Positions 44,961 to 58,170 of a DNA stretch of 64,000 nt are shown one piece after another. The stretch lies in assembly GCA_019454045.1 (NCBI GenBank), contig SKCR01007553.1, positions 1 to 64,000 on the forward strand, given 5' to 3'. Source of the DNA: Zanthoxylum bungeanum (taxonomy: Eukaryota > Streptophyta > Magnoliopsida > Sapindales > Rutaceae). How positions within the stretch are numbered: the first letter of the stretch is position 1; each line of letters starts with the position of its first letter. The translations under genes were made by a program, and so were the position numbers. A model generated the notes under the pieces. That model worked only from the letters and a program-made list of their open reading frames with translations, did not search any database and was not told where the DNA came from.

Positions 44961-47900
44961 ATGGTTTCTCCAATTATTTCCATACTCTCAAACAACAAAC
45001 TAACGGGAGAAAACTATGTTTAAGTGGAAAAGTAACATGAACGCTATCTTGGACTGTGAAGACCTAAAATTTGTCCTGACGGAGGAGAGTCCTCCCGAGC
45101 CGGCCAGAAATGCTGGCCAAGCTGTGCGCGATACCTACCAGAAATGGGTCGCTGCAAATGAGAAAGCCCGCTGCTACTTGCTAGCAGGTATGTCTGAGGT
45201 TCTTGCTGCAAAGCATGAACCTATGGCTCTAGCCTCTCAGATGATGGAGTCATTGCAGGGCATGTTTGGGCAGCTTTCGGAGCGTCAACGCCATGAGGCC
45301 ATGGTCTCAGCGATGAATGCTAGGATGAAGGATGGGATATCAGTCTGGGAGCACGTCTTAAGGATGATGACCTATCTCAACACTGCTGAAACCCATGGAG
45401 CTCGTATTGACGAGCGTAGCCAGGTGACCATGATTATGGAAACTCTTCGGAAGAGTTTCCTGCAGTTTAAAAGCAACTATGTTATGAACAAGTTGTCTTT
45501 TACTTTGAGCCAACTGCTTAATGAGCTCACACATTATGAGTCCATGCTTATGGATCCTCGTAAGCCCAGTGCAGAGGCAAATGTTGCCGAGTCTTCTAAA
45601 TCTGCAAAGAAGAAGAAGAAAAGCACTGGAAAGGCTAAGGGAAAGCCCATGAAGAAGAAGAACAAGAAAGGCTCCAAGGATGCCAAGCCCAAAGGAAAAT
45701 GTTTCCACTGCAACAAAAATGGGCATTGGAAAAGGAATTGTCCTAAATACCTTGCTGAGCTAAAGGAGAAAAAGGAAACAGGTAAATATGATTTACTCGT
45801 TATTGAATCTCTATTAGTGGAGGATGATAAATCCGCTTGGATTGTTGATTATGGAGCCACTAACCATGTTTGTTCTTCTTTGCAGCTACTTGATTCATGG
45901 AGAGACCTTGCTGAAGGTGATTACACCATGAGGGTCGGGACAGGGGATGTCGTTTCAGCAAGAGCAGTTGGAGTTTCCAGTTTAAATTTTATTAATAATA
46001 CTTATTTAAATTTGAACAATGTGTTATTCATTCCTGGTTTTCGCAGGAATTTGATTTCTGTTTCTAAACTTTTGGATGATGGTTATTCAGTTTCTTTTAA
46101 TAGCAATTTAGTTATTATTGGTAGAAATGGATTAACTATATGCACAAGAAACTCAGAAAATAACTTGTATGTGTTAAGACCATTAACACATAGGTCACTG
46201 CTCAACGCTGAAATGTTAAAGGTTGAGAAACCTAAAACTAAACGGCCAAAGATTTCTCATGATGACACATATCTATGGCATCTTAGACTTGGTCACATCA
46301 ACCTTGACCGGATAAATAGATTGGTAAAGAATGGAGCCTTAAACCAGTTAAAGCTCGGGACTCTACCAGTTTGTGAATCCTGTTTAGAAGGTAAAATGAC
46401 CAAGAGACCTTTTACTGGAAAAGGTATAAGAGCCAATCAACCACTTGAGCTAATACATTCGGACATTTGCAGACCGATGAATGTAAGAGCCCGAGGTGGT
46501 TATGAATACTTCGTCACATTCATTGACGATTATTCAAGATATGGGTATGTCTACCAAATGCATCACAAATCAGATACCTTTGAAAAGTTCAAGGAGTATC
46601 GTGCTGAGGTTGAGAACCAATTAGGTAAGACAATCAAAACTCTGCGATCAGATCATGGAGGGGAATACCTCGACAGAGACTTCGAGGAATTCTTAGTTGA
46701 GCATGGGATAGTATCCCAGCTCACAGCACCTGGAACACCACAGCAAAATGGTGTTGCAGAAAGGAGAAATCGAACCCTACTAGACATGATGAGATCTATG
46801 TTTAGTTATAGCTCACTACCTAGTTCATTCTGGGGATATGCACTGCAAACTGCAATGCATATCCTTAATGTAGTTCCATCTAAGTCTGTTCCTAAGACTC
46901 CCTTAGAGTTGTGGAATGGTCGTAAAATTAGTTTACGATATTTCCGCATATGAGGGTGTCCAGCACATGTGCTGAAGAATAAGACTACAAAGTTGGAGCC
47001 ACGTTCTCAGGTGTGCCTATTTGTAGGCTATCCTAAGGAGACTAGGGGTGGATTCTTCTACAGTCCTGATGATAACAAAGTGTTTCTATCGAAAAATGCT
47101 ACGTTTCTAGAGGATGACTATATGAGGGAGTTCAAACCTCGAAGTAAAGTGTTGCTCGAGGAGTTACTTGATGGTTCGACCAGCACGCCATCATCAACGA
47201 AAGTTGACAAATACATAGCACCTTCGACATATGATAGTCAGATGCAAGCTCGTCAGAATTATCTACCGCCTAGACGCAGTGGGAGGGTTGTACGACAACC
47301 TGATCGCTACTTAGGGGTTGGAGAGGCACAAGTTGTCACATCCAGCGATGGCATAGATGATCCATTGACCTACAGTAGTGCAATGGATGATTCTGACAAA
47401 GAGGAATGACTCAAAACCATTAACCTAGAGATGGAGTCCATGCACTCCAACTCGGTCTGGGAACTTGTAGACCAACCTGATGGGGTGAAACCCATAGGTT
47501 GCAAGTGGATCTACAAAAGGAAGAGGGGATCAGATGGGAAGGTACAGACCTTCAAGGCTAGACTAGTGGCCAAGGGTTATACCCAGAAAGAGAGAGTTGA
47601 CTATGAGGAAACTTTCTCGCCAGTAGTCATGCTTAAATCCATCTGCACTCTTCTATCCATTGCCGCATATTATGACTATGAAATTTGGAAAATGGATGTC
47701 AAGACTGCATTCTTGAATGGCAATCTTGATAAAAGTATCTATATGATACAACCAGAGGGGTTCATCGCCCAAGGTCAAGAGCAAAAGGTTTGCAAGCTGC
47801 AAAAGTCCATTTATGGACTTAAGTAGGCATCTCGATCTTGGAATATAAGATTTGATACAACGATCAAGTCTTATGATTTTGAACAGAATGTTGATGAACC

Positions 47901-48935
47901 TTGTGTATACAAGCGCGTCATTGATGGGAATGTGGTTTTTCTTGTTTTATACGTCGATGATATTTTACTCATTGGGAATGATGTAAAGATATTATCAGAC
48001 CTGAAAACCTGGCTAACTAACCAATTCCAAATGAAAGATTTGGGAGAGGCCAGTTATGTTCTTGGGATTCAGATTCTTCTGGATCGCAAGAAACGACTGT
48101 TAGCTATGTCTCAGACATCCTATATCGATAAGATCCTTGTGCGATTTGGGATGCAGAATTCCAAGAAAGGCAATCTGCCTTATCGACATGGAATTCATTT
48201 GTCAAAGGAACAGTCTCCTAAGACACCTCAAGATGTTGAGGAAATGAGACATATCTCATACGCCTCAGCAGTTGGTAGTCTCATGTATGCTATGTTATGC
48301 ACGAGACCAGACATCTGTTTTGCAGTGGGAGTAGTCAGTAGGTTTCAATCAAACCCAGGATTGGATCACTGGGTGGCTGTGAAACACATTCTCAAGTATC
48401 TTAAGAGAACGAGAGATTATATGCTTGTATATTCCGGTGAGGATATGATCCTAAGAGGATATACAGACTCTGATTTTCAGACAGATGTTGATTCCAGGAA
48501 ATCTACATCTGGATCAGTGTTCACCCTAGGTGGTGAGGCTATTGTGTGGCGGAGCATAAAGCAATCTTATATTGCTGACTCCACATTGGAGGCTGAATAT
48601 GTAGCGGCTTGTGAAGCGGCTAAGGAAACAGTCTGGCTCCGTAAATTCTTGGAAGATCTGGAAGTTGTTCCAGATATGGATAGACCACTCACACTTTATT
48701 GCGATAATAGTGGTGCGGTGGCAAACTCCAAAGAACCAAGAAGCCACAAGAGGGGAAAGAATATATAGAGGAAATATAATCTCATCATGGAGATAATGCA
48801 AAGAGGAGATGTTATCGTCACAAAGATTGCATCCGCAGAGAACCTTGCTGATCCGTTTACAAAGACCTTGCCGGCTAAAGTTTTTGAAGGTCACCTAGAT
48901 GGTCTAGGATTACGTGAAATGACCCATTTACTCTA
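44961..48935 (+). pseudogene. Gag-pol polyprotein of copia B
   Basis: Copia polyprotein in one frame from the ATG at 44961 to TAG at about 48933-48935, with five lesions: a one-base shift near 45015-45020, and in-frame stops at 46951-46953, 47407-47409, 47824-47826 and 48766-48768. Domains: gag 44961-45600, lysine-rich tract 45600-45690, CCHC knuckle 45700-45741, protease 45840-46060 (D-Y-G at 45847-45855 instead of the usual D-S-G, itself likely inactivating), integrase HHCC 46276-46390 and catalytic core 46455-46800 ('RSDHGGEY', '[13 protein letters not shown]'), RT 47430-48060 with Y-V-D-D at 47950-47961, RNase H 48450-48900 ('YTDSDFQTD', 'YCDNSGAV'). The order integrase before RT is copia-specific. 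Confidence 0.92.
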
Positions 48936-48950
48936 GTGCAAGTGGGAGAT

Positions 48951-51279
48951 TGTTGGGATGTATGCCCTAGAGCTACATGTGATGTAAACGGTTTCATGTG
49001 TTTCTGAAATAAAACGGTGCATTATTCATTTATCAAATTGTTTGTTTAATTTTCGCATATTAAAACGATGCATTATTCATTTATTAAATTGTTTTTTTAA
49101 TTTTCGCATATTATATATCTTCTTAAATACCCTAGATTACTTATGTACCTTCAGACTTAGTGTATGAGTGTCATATACAAGAGGATTTAAGTCCGAAGTT
49201 AGTAATCTTAAATAGTCCATAGAGAGCAAACAAAGCGGGTACTTTGTTTGCGGTTTATCTATAGCTGCGGTCCGTCTATATTTGTATGGCGATCTTGATC
49301 CGGATCGTCCAAGTAGAGACATGAGAATGGAGGCACCTTGTATGATGCGATCATATAGGACTGGACCCAGATAGAAATGACATTCTTATAATATCCGTTA
49401 AGCAAAGAAAGTCATTTCAATCTACATGATGGTTATATATGGATTGATCTTAATCCTGAGTGTACTACAAACTCCTGCATGGCAGGCTGTGTCCTTTGAT
49501 TTACAAAGGTGAGGTTGGTGTAGCAGTCCCGACCAATAGCTACATATTTTGGGGGCACAGTTTGTTTTGTAGCTGGGAATATTTTACGTAGACATGGAGT
49601 TTACTCCTTCTTGTGAGAAGTAGATGAGTATCTTTCTTAAGGGTTGATTCGGTACTTGAACGATTTGAGCGCTCAAGTCTTTCTATTACGAATAGAAAGA
49701 TTAATATTCATAATAGTTATGAATAAAGTGTTCATTAGAGAATCAATGGAACTTAAGGTAAAAATAAATAGAGGGGTATAACGGACATTATGACCCAGCT
49801 CTAATTACGAGGTACTCGTGAAGGGTCAATTCATTTGTAATGACTATATCGAAGGACACCGACTTGGTTCGGCTTAATATTTCATCTACGGCAACGAGAG
49901 TACAACTTCAAATTTTTAATGGAATAACCCGGAGTTAATAATTCGGAATATTTAATTAAGAGCTTAATTAATATTTCGAGATTATTGGAGCTCAGAACCG
50001 TAGGTCCATTTGGTCCCCGTGTTAGCTCAATTTACTATAGCAGATTTGATGTAATTTGATAGTCCAATTATATGTTCACATATGTATAAGTATTATTAAT
50101 ATGATTAGTAATATTATTTGTCACACTTGAAACTATATATTAAAAGTTAATGTATGGTATGAATAATTATATGATAATTATTAAATATAAAATATTGAAT
50201 TATATATATGATATAATTTAATAAGGCTAAGATTATAATTTCTATATTATGGGTTCTGGAAACCCTTGATTTAATTTTGGAAGTAATGACTTTCAAAATA
50301 TTAATCATACATTTAATTTGTAACATATATTGGCTTTATGGAAAGTAAATATTATTGTTACAAAATTAATAAAAGAATTCATGCCATGGCCGAATTCCTT
50401 AGTGCATAAGGAATGGATTTGTTTGTTTTGGAAACAAAATAATCCTTTGCATTATTATTGGAAGTAATGACTTTCAATATGGTTTATTGCTTATTCAATT
50501 TTATAACATCCTTTTAATAATGGTAATTAAATATTTGATGTTACAAAAATTGAATGAAATCCTTACCATGGCCGAATTTTGAACATAAGGGGATGGGATT
50601 AGTTGTTTTGTTTTTGGAAACAATTAACCTAAGTATAAAAAGAAAATTTGATTTTCTTTTGGAGATATCTCTCATTCTTGAACCCTAGCCACCTTCTTCT
50701 TCTTCTCTACCATTATCTCAAAAGTTGAGAAACTCCATTAAAGAACATAAGAAGAATAATAAAATACTACTCTCAGTTGGTAACGAGACATAACACGGAA
50801 GACTTTGTGGCGACGAACAAATCATCCTCTTCCTTTGTTCATCAAGGTCACGGCAGTGAGGTTTAGTTTCACCCCATTGCCGCACCTTTGCCTCTTGATT
50901 TGGGGCTAGTTTTGTTTCGTTTTTAATTGGGGATTTTGGGAAACACTTTGGGGATATTTTGGGGGCTGAGTTGGGACTGTTTTTGAGTGATAAAATCAGA
51001 CCTTAAATACTCTAGCAGTTCACGCCAATAGTGGACTGGTTTGTGTGCAGTTCGGTTGTGTAACGGGTGCAAAACAGTCCAATAATTCACTGCAGTTCGG
51101 GGGCTGTACGGGGACTGTTTCGGGGGTATTCCGAGGCTGAAATCTTGTCCGAAATAGAAACAAAATTTCAGTATACCCACTGATTACATTCAGCTAAAGG
51201 AAGGGCAAAGCAGAAAAAATTTTCAAGGTCGATCTCTGTGCCTAATCGCTTCCGCTGCACGAGGAAAGCGTTTCCTACA
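48951..51279 (+). repeat. 3' LTR of copia B
   Basis: 2329 bp. Versus the 5' LTR it carries a local duplication of about 50 bp (49015-49110) and lacks about 58 bp at 50768, where the 5' copy has a segment bounded by ACTA on both sides. TATA at about 50632-50643. Followed by the TSD TACAG. Confidence 0.92.
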
Positions 51280-51284
51280 TACAG

Positions 51285-52142
51285 AACATGGTATAAGAAG
51301 GTTAGTGGGAGCGCACTGACAGTGAATGTCCTATAAGTTGATGATGCATTCCTTCTTAGCAATAACATTCCCATAAAATAATCGGTGAAAGCTTGACTTT
51401 CATTAAAATTCTCCATGGAATACCTGAGAGAAGCAGGCTTTATTCTAGGAATAAAGATCTACTGGGATAGATCTAGAAAGCTGCTGACAACCCTCCCAGA
51501 GTTTGTACGTTTTTGAAATGTATGTGACCTGATGTCTCATATGCTTTGAGCATATGTAGACGCTATAAGGCCAATCCAGGTGATGGACACTGGATTGATG
51601 TAAAAAACATCCTTGAGTATCTTAGACAAACTACAGATGCTTTCTTAATTTATGGAGAATGAGAACTTGAGGTCAATAGGTTCACCGCTGCAAGTTTCCA
51701 AACCGACAAAGACGACTTTAAGTCGTAATAAGGGTACATATTTAGTTTGAATAACATAATAATGAACTGGAAATCTTCCAAGCAAGATACTGTTGCCGAA
51801 TAAATAACAAAAGTGGAACATTGATGTAGCTGAGGCAGCAATAGAAGCATTTTGGATCTATATAATCCTAATTGGATTAGGAGTAGTTCTGTTAGCAGCT
51901 GAGCTAGGCTACAACACAAGCTAAAGAACCACAGTCTCATCAATGATCCAAGTATGTACTTCGACTAATTCATCTGATTCGTTAGATCATACACGTGGCG
52001 ATGTGATGATCGAATAAAATGCATCAGATAATAACATTGCAAATCCGCTGACGAAAGCTATTTCTCAGCAGAAGTTTGAGCAACCCGTACATAGTTCAGG
52101 TGTAGGACACTTAAGTGATTGGCTATAGGCCAAGTGGGAGAT
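51285..52142 (+). pseudogene. RT-RNase H remnant of copia C
   Basis: Homologous to 57310-58170 of A and 8330-9360 of D: RT thumb and RNase H, with stops and frameshifts throughout. It ends in the purine tract AAGTGGGAGAT before the 3' LTR. Confidence 0.75.
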
Positions 52143-54115
52143 TATTGGATAATTATGACCCATATCATCACTATTTGTACAGAACATGGTGTTGTTGTTC
52201 AAATTAACTATGTGACAAAGGAAATTGCTCTTTTATCATTTGTAATTGGATTACCAAGATACATAAATGATAAAAGTCCATATGATTAGTACCAGATTAA
52301 TAAGATATGAGACAATATTAATCCACTAAGGTTTAATAATTAAATATCCCTAGTCATAGTATTATCGAGACTAGACACCGATAATATGGAATAGGCTAGT
52401 ATTGCACTTGTGCGCATTATGGAGGCATAACAACATAGTTCTCATATATTTGGGTATTGGATACTCATGCAAGTGTAATAAGAGGTTCTATTTACCGATG
52501 GTACGGAAATAATTTCGCTCTGGATAGACCCATCGGAATCCCATTGGTAGTATGACTATGTGTCTATGGGAATCCGAATCAGGGTAGGTGTATTTGGTCT
52601 TAACCTGAGACTTGCATCGCTAATACTTGCGACAATCAGTATACTTTGGTTTTGGTCGTCCGGGGCTTTAACAGGTTCTGTGTATGCCTCTTCTGGGTAT
52701 ACTGAGAATCGTAGTGTATTGGATGTGATGTCAAGATGGAAGTATCACTTCAGTCATATGGAGATGATGATCATGCAGGATACGGAACTGGTACTCTTGT
52801 ATGCTGCAGCTATCGGGATAATATGACAAGGTCATGATTATTCGATTATAGAGACTAGTTACCAGAGATCCGATTTATTCGTATCGGGAAGACATAATTC
52901 CAGCCCCAGGCCTAGCATATGACATTTTGATATTGGATCGAAATACGCAATACTACATATACTACGCCTGACAAAGATTACATATTCCTTTAAAGAATAT
53001 TTCTGGAGAATTGGGTAGCACGGTGCTTTTTTAGAAGCCAACCATGTCTTGTAAATCGGTAAGAACATGGTACTAGGTACGCTCGTATTCAGATAGTTCG
53101 ATAACCGTATTTACTGCCAATATATCCAGGGATCTCTTGGGTCGCCTCCCAAAGATTCACCGTTGAGATTTGACTCGAACAGAAAATTAATCAAGGATTA
53201 ATTATGAGAGAGAAAATTAATCATGGATTAATTACGGCAATAAATTAATCTGGGATTAATTACCAAAGAGAAAATTAATCTGGGATTAATTACGTCGAGA
53301 ATTTATCTGGGATTAAATTCATCGAGAAGATAAAACGTGATTAATTTGGAATTAATCGATAAAGTAAATTTAATAGTTAAATTAGATTTTACTATTTAAT
53401 TTATTTAATTGGGCTAAAATAATATATTAGATATATTAATTGAAATTAGATTTCAATGCGGAATTAAAATTAGATTTTAATTCAAGCGAACGAATTAATT
53501 TAGAATTAATTCGTAAGCGACTTTCGTAATAATTTTTCAAGGCATTATTATTTAATTAAATTGGATTTAATTAAGTCGCAACGGTAATTCGTTTAATTCG
53601 GATTAAACGAACCAGGGCCCGAGCGAAGTTGCGTGTTGGATTGTCCGACTTAAATTTGGAATTTAAAGTGGGACCCACTAACGTACATAAATGTGTTTGA
53701 CCATTGATGGAAGTTGTTATTTGGTTTAAAAGCTTGGATTGCTTGTTTTATACACAAACTAAGTCCAACACACAACCTTGATATAAAAAGCCAAGACAAC
53801 TTTTGAAGTTGTAAGAACTATTCATTTTCTCCTCCACATTTTCTCTCTTTGCCGATTCTTACACCCTTTGGAAGGGAAAATTTTCTTTCAAAATTTTGTT
53901 CTTGCTAGCACATAAAGGAGTGAATCAAGGTGATAGGGAGACTCATCCGAGAGTTTGGAACTCGATTTCAAGCTCCGAAACTTCCATTACTTCCAACAAA
54001 GGAGGAATTTTTGAAATCCTAAATCCAATCAATGTGAGTATTCCACAACTCCCCTTGAATAATTCACACACGAATCACTCTTAGACGATCTTGGCATGTT
54101 CTAGGAACACTTACA
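52143..54115 (+). repeat. 3' LTR of copia C
   Basis: 1973 bp. The first bases read TATTGG instead of TGTTGG, a change in the terminal dinucleotide. The inverted-repeat array TTAATC..GGATTAATTA is longer here (53183-53340) than in A. TATA GATATAAAAAG at about 53780-53790. Ends ACACTTACA. Confidence 0.88.
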
Positions 54116-54640
54116 TGAGGTCCACCTACTGGATCTAGGAATTGGATGAGATCCAATTGATCTTAGAGATCTCCCTAGTTAAGTTTCATACAACTTGTTG
54201 GCCAAAGTCAAGGTTGTGTGTTATTTAACGGGATCCTAGCCCACTAGGAAACTAGGTTTCCCGAGTACTCCACAGAGGGTTAGAGGCTCTTTGAAAAATA
54301 ATGGGAGGCAAGTATTAAATTTGCAATTTCGTTTAGATACTTGCCAACACGCGCTCTTTTATTTAAATTATCGTTGTTATAAATATATTATTTGGACTAA
54401 TATGTAATATTGCTTTCTTTGAACAGTTAGACTATACAAGACACTACTTCATTTGTAGTATGTTATATAGTTGGACTATAGTAATCATTACATTTGAATG
54501 TAACCGATCATTTGTAGTTGATTATATAGTTGGACTATAGTAATCATTACATTTGATTGTACCCGAAATTATTGATTGGATAGTTGGACTATAGCAATCA
54601 ATATAGCTGAAAGATTAGCATAAAAGAACATAATCCTAGG
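54116..54640 (+). other. Leader of copia A, last part
   Basis: Homologous to D 5050-5410. It includes a short imperfect repeat 'atagttggactatag' with 'aatcattacattt' spacers, about four units (54420-54600). Non-coding. Confidence 0.7.
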
Positions 54641-56420
54641 TGAAAATATCTTTAACGACATAATTTTCTAGATTTGAAATGAATCTCAGAATAGTCCTGA
54701 GAGCCGAGAAGTTACTCTATTTGATAGTGCGACCTTTCGGGCCTAAGCCCGGAGTTGAGCAAATAGTAGAGCATGAGCTTTGGAAGAATCATTGTGATGA
54801 TAACTTTAGTGCTCAATCTGTCATGCTTTCCGCAATGACTTCTTAATTTCGTTGTCAGAACTAAGGATTAGATCCTTATACCATGATGTTGAAATTGAAG
54901 GATCTTCACATATCTAACCTTAGATTTTAGAAGTACTAATTGCAAGAGAAAACTCTTGGAGAGTTAATGGCTATACTCAAGGAAGTAAAACTAGAGCTTC
55001 CAAAAGAGCAAGAAGCGCAAGACGCATCTTACTTCGACATCCCAGAAGGCCAAGGCTTGGCCGAAGGCTTCTGGGGGTGTGAAGAAAAGGGCAAGGCAAA
55101 ATCGTCACTGTCTTCTAGGAAGGCAAATGACATATCCTAAGATGTCTGCTTACATTGTGGTAAACGGGGTCACTGGAAACGTGACTGCCGTATGGACAAG
55201 GTAGACATGAAGGAAGTGAAGACGGGCAAGGCTCCGGCTTTAGGTATGTTTGTTATAAACATGTCCATTGCTGGTTTTAAAATTGGATTTTAGATACTGG
55301 ATGTGGTAAATAAATATATGTAGTGATGTGCATAATCTTTTGATTAGCAGGAGACTGGCTTCAGATGAGATCGACCTACGAGTCGGAAACGGGACGAGAG
55401 TCGCTGTTTTGACTGTAGGAATCTAAGTTTTGGAATTGTCATTTGGGCATGTACTTAAATTAGGAAACTGTTATAATGTACCTAGTTTGACTAGAAACAT
55501 TATCTTTATATCTAGTTTAACCTATTGCGGGTATACCTTTATGTTCCAGAACACTAGATGTTTTGTTTATAAAGATGATATTGAGATATACACATTAGAT
55601 GTGAATAACAGTACTTATATTTTGAATATAAACAAATCTCAAACATATAAGATGACAAACAAATAGCTCAAACTGAATTAATCAGATGAGACTTATTTGT
55701 GGCATTGTTGTCTGGGACACATTAAACAAGACTCATATATCCACTCTTTTGAAGAATGGATATTTGGACGTATTTGATCCTAATTCAAATAATGTATGTG
55801 AATCTTGTTTATTAGGCAAAGTACCTAAAATGCCTTTTAGCGGTAAAAGATGTACGTGCCACCGAGCTGTTAGCCCTCGTTCATGGTGACGTATGCGGGC
55901 CCATGTCTAGCTAGGCTAGAGGTGGTTTTGAATACTTCGTAACCTGTACATATGTTGCATCGAGTTATGGTTATGTGTGTCTTATGAAACACAAGTCGGA
56001 AACTTTTGATATAATCAATTAGTTTCGACACGAAGTAGAAAGACAGACCGGCTAAAGTATTAAAACATTACGGTCGGACCGTGGTGGAAAATACTTAAGC
56101 AATAAGTTTCTCGATTATTTGAAGGAGTATAGTATTCTTTCATTGTGGACTCCTCCCAGAACACCTCAACAGAGTGGTGTGTCCGAACGGAGAAGCTGAA
56201 CCTTATTGGACATAGTAAGGTTAATGATGAGTCGCTCTGAGCTACCAATTTCCTTTTGAGGATATGCATTAAACAGTGCAATACTTATTTTGAATAAGGT
56301 TCCATGAAAATATGTTAGACAGACTTCATATTAGATATAACCATGAAAGAAACCGGGATTCTCATTCCTGAAGATTTGGGAATGCTGGGCATACTCTAAA
56401 CGTTTGGATGATACCAAACT
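54640..56420 (+). pseudogene. Gag-protease-integrase of copia A, degenerate
   Basis: Gag remains at 54640-55210, including a CCHC knuckle (about 55145-55190, 'GKRGHWKRDC'). The protease is mutated ('DTGCGK' near 55295, where D has DSGCGA). The integrase zinc domain is at 55700-55850 with C-E-S-C-L-L-G-K, and the core at 55920-56280 includes 'RSDRGG'. Stops and indels in every domain. Homologous to D 5409-7395, with an internal gap in gag relative to D. Confidence 0.8.
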
Positions 56421-58160
56421 AGAACCCAAATCGGATAAGTGCCTATTTGTAGGTTATCCTAGGGAAACCAAAGTATAGTACTTATACAACTCACAAGAGA
56501 ACAATGTAATTGTTGCTCTCCATGCGGCTTTCCTAAGAGGAATTCCTATATGCAATGATAAGTGGGAGGAAAGTAAAACTCGATGAAAATCGAAGTAATA
56601 CTATTCCAGGCACCGAGTCCTCACGGAACACCAACCGTTCATCAGGGATGAAACTATACCAATAATCTTCGAATACACAAGAACCGCGTAGGTCGAAGAG
56701 AGTCAGAAAACAACCTAAGAGGTATGTGTTTCTGATCTCACCTCATTTAGACATTAGTCTTATTGAGGATACTGAACCGACTACGTATGAAGAAGTGATA
56801 CGAGGTATCGACTCCGCTATATGGAAAAATTCCATGAAGTCCGAAATGGATTCCATGTATACCAACTAAGTTCTGACATTGGTTGATGTACCAGAAGGCA
56901 TTGTGCCTATTGGTACTAAATGAGTCTTCAAGGAAGACATACATTGATGGCAACATACAAATTTTCAAAGCTAGGCTTGTAACGAAAGGGTATCTTCATC
57001 AACATGATGTCGATTACGACGAAACCTTTTACCCGTTGCCATGATTAAATCCTTTCGGATAATGCTTGCAAGTGCTGCATATTTCATTTATGAAATATGG
57101 CAGCTGAACGTCAAAACCGCTTTCCTCAACGGAAACCTTTTGGAGGATGTTTTATACAACAACCTGACGGTTTTTTCGTGCCAAAACTTGCAAACAAGGT
57201 TTACAAGTTAATTCGATCCATTTATGGATTGAAGCAAGCATTGTGTTATTGGAACCAACGTTTTGATGAGATCATATTACAATATGGTTTCATTCAAAAC
57301 GAAAATGATTCTTGTATATATATAAGAAGATTAGTGGGAGCGCACTGACATTGGATGTCCTATAAGTTGATGATGTATTGCTTCTTAGCAATAACATTCC
57401 TATAAAACAATCGGTGAAAGCTTGGCTTTCATTAAATTCTCCATGGAATACTTGGGAGAGGCAACCTTTATTCTAGGAATAAAGATCTACTGGGATAGAT
57501 CTAAAAGTTGTTGGCACTCTTCGAGAACTCGTACATTGAAAGACATGTACGTGACCTGGTGTCTCATATGTTTTGAGCATTTGGAGTCACAATCAGGCCG
57601 ATCCAGGTGATGGTCACTAGATTGATGTTAAGAACATCCTTAAGTATCTTAGACGAACTAAGTATGCTTTCTTACGCTATGGAAAATGAGAACTTGAGGT
57701 GACTAAGTTCACCGCTGCAAGTTTCCAAACCGACAAAGACGACTTTAAGTCGCAATAAGGGTACATATTTAGTTTGAATAACGGAACAGTGAGCTGGAAA
57801 TCTTCCAAGCAAGATACTGTTGCCGAATAAATAACAAAAGTGGAACATTGTTGTAGCCGAGGCAGCAAAAGAAGCATTTTAGATCTATATAATCCTAATT
57901 GGATTAGGTGTAGTTCTATTAGCAGCTGAGCTGGGCTACAGTACATGCTAGGGAATCGCGGTCTCATCAACGATCCAAGTATGTACTTCGACGATTTTAT
58001 CTGATTCGTGAGATTATATATCGTGGCGATGTGATGATCAAATAAATCGTATAAGATGATAACCTTGTAAACCCAATGGCGAAAGCGATATCTCAGCATA
58101 AGCATGAGCGACCTATACACAGTTCAAGTGTCGGACACTTGAGTGATTGGCTATAGGCCA
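56421..58160 (+). pseudogene. RT-RNase H of copia A, degenerate
   Basis: RT start near 56780. The 'AFLNGNLL' area is at about 57110-57150, 'SIYGLKQA' at 57216-57240, and the metal-binding region near 57364 reads as a damaged Y-V-D-D. RNase H is at 57690-58150, ending in the purine tract. Better preserved than D in the 57040-57350 stretch, worse elsewhere. Confidence 0.8.
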
Positions 58161-58170
58161 AGTGGGAGAT

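Larger units (their letters stand above)
40946..51279 (+). mobile_element. Copia element B, full length
   Basis: 10.3 kb with LTRs 40946-43280 and 48951-51279 and a perfect TSD TACAG (40941-40945 and 51280-51284). The LTR family differs from A/C/D and is related to E, to the remnant in F and to 62175-62920. A single polyprotein frame with copia order is kept apart from five point lesions. The LTRs differ by a few per cent plus two larger indels, so B is older than D. Confidence 0.95.
40907..54115 (+). mobile_element. Internally deleted copia element C (A family), carrying B
   Basis: Its 5' end is only the first 39 bases of an A-type LTR (40907-40945), interrupted by B and resuming at 51285 for a few bases. 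It then jumps directly into the RT region (51289 onward). The 3' LTR is 52143-54115. The flanks GGAGG (40902-40906) and TGAGG (54116-54120) are a 4-of-5 target duplication. C therefore lost most of its 5' LTR and everything up to RT, before or after B arrived. Confidence 0.75.
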
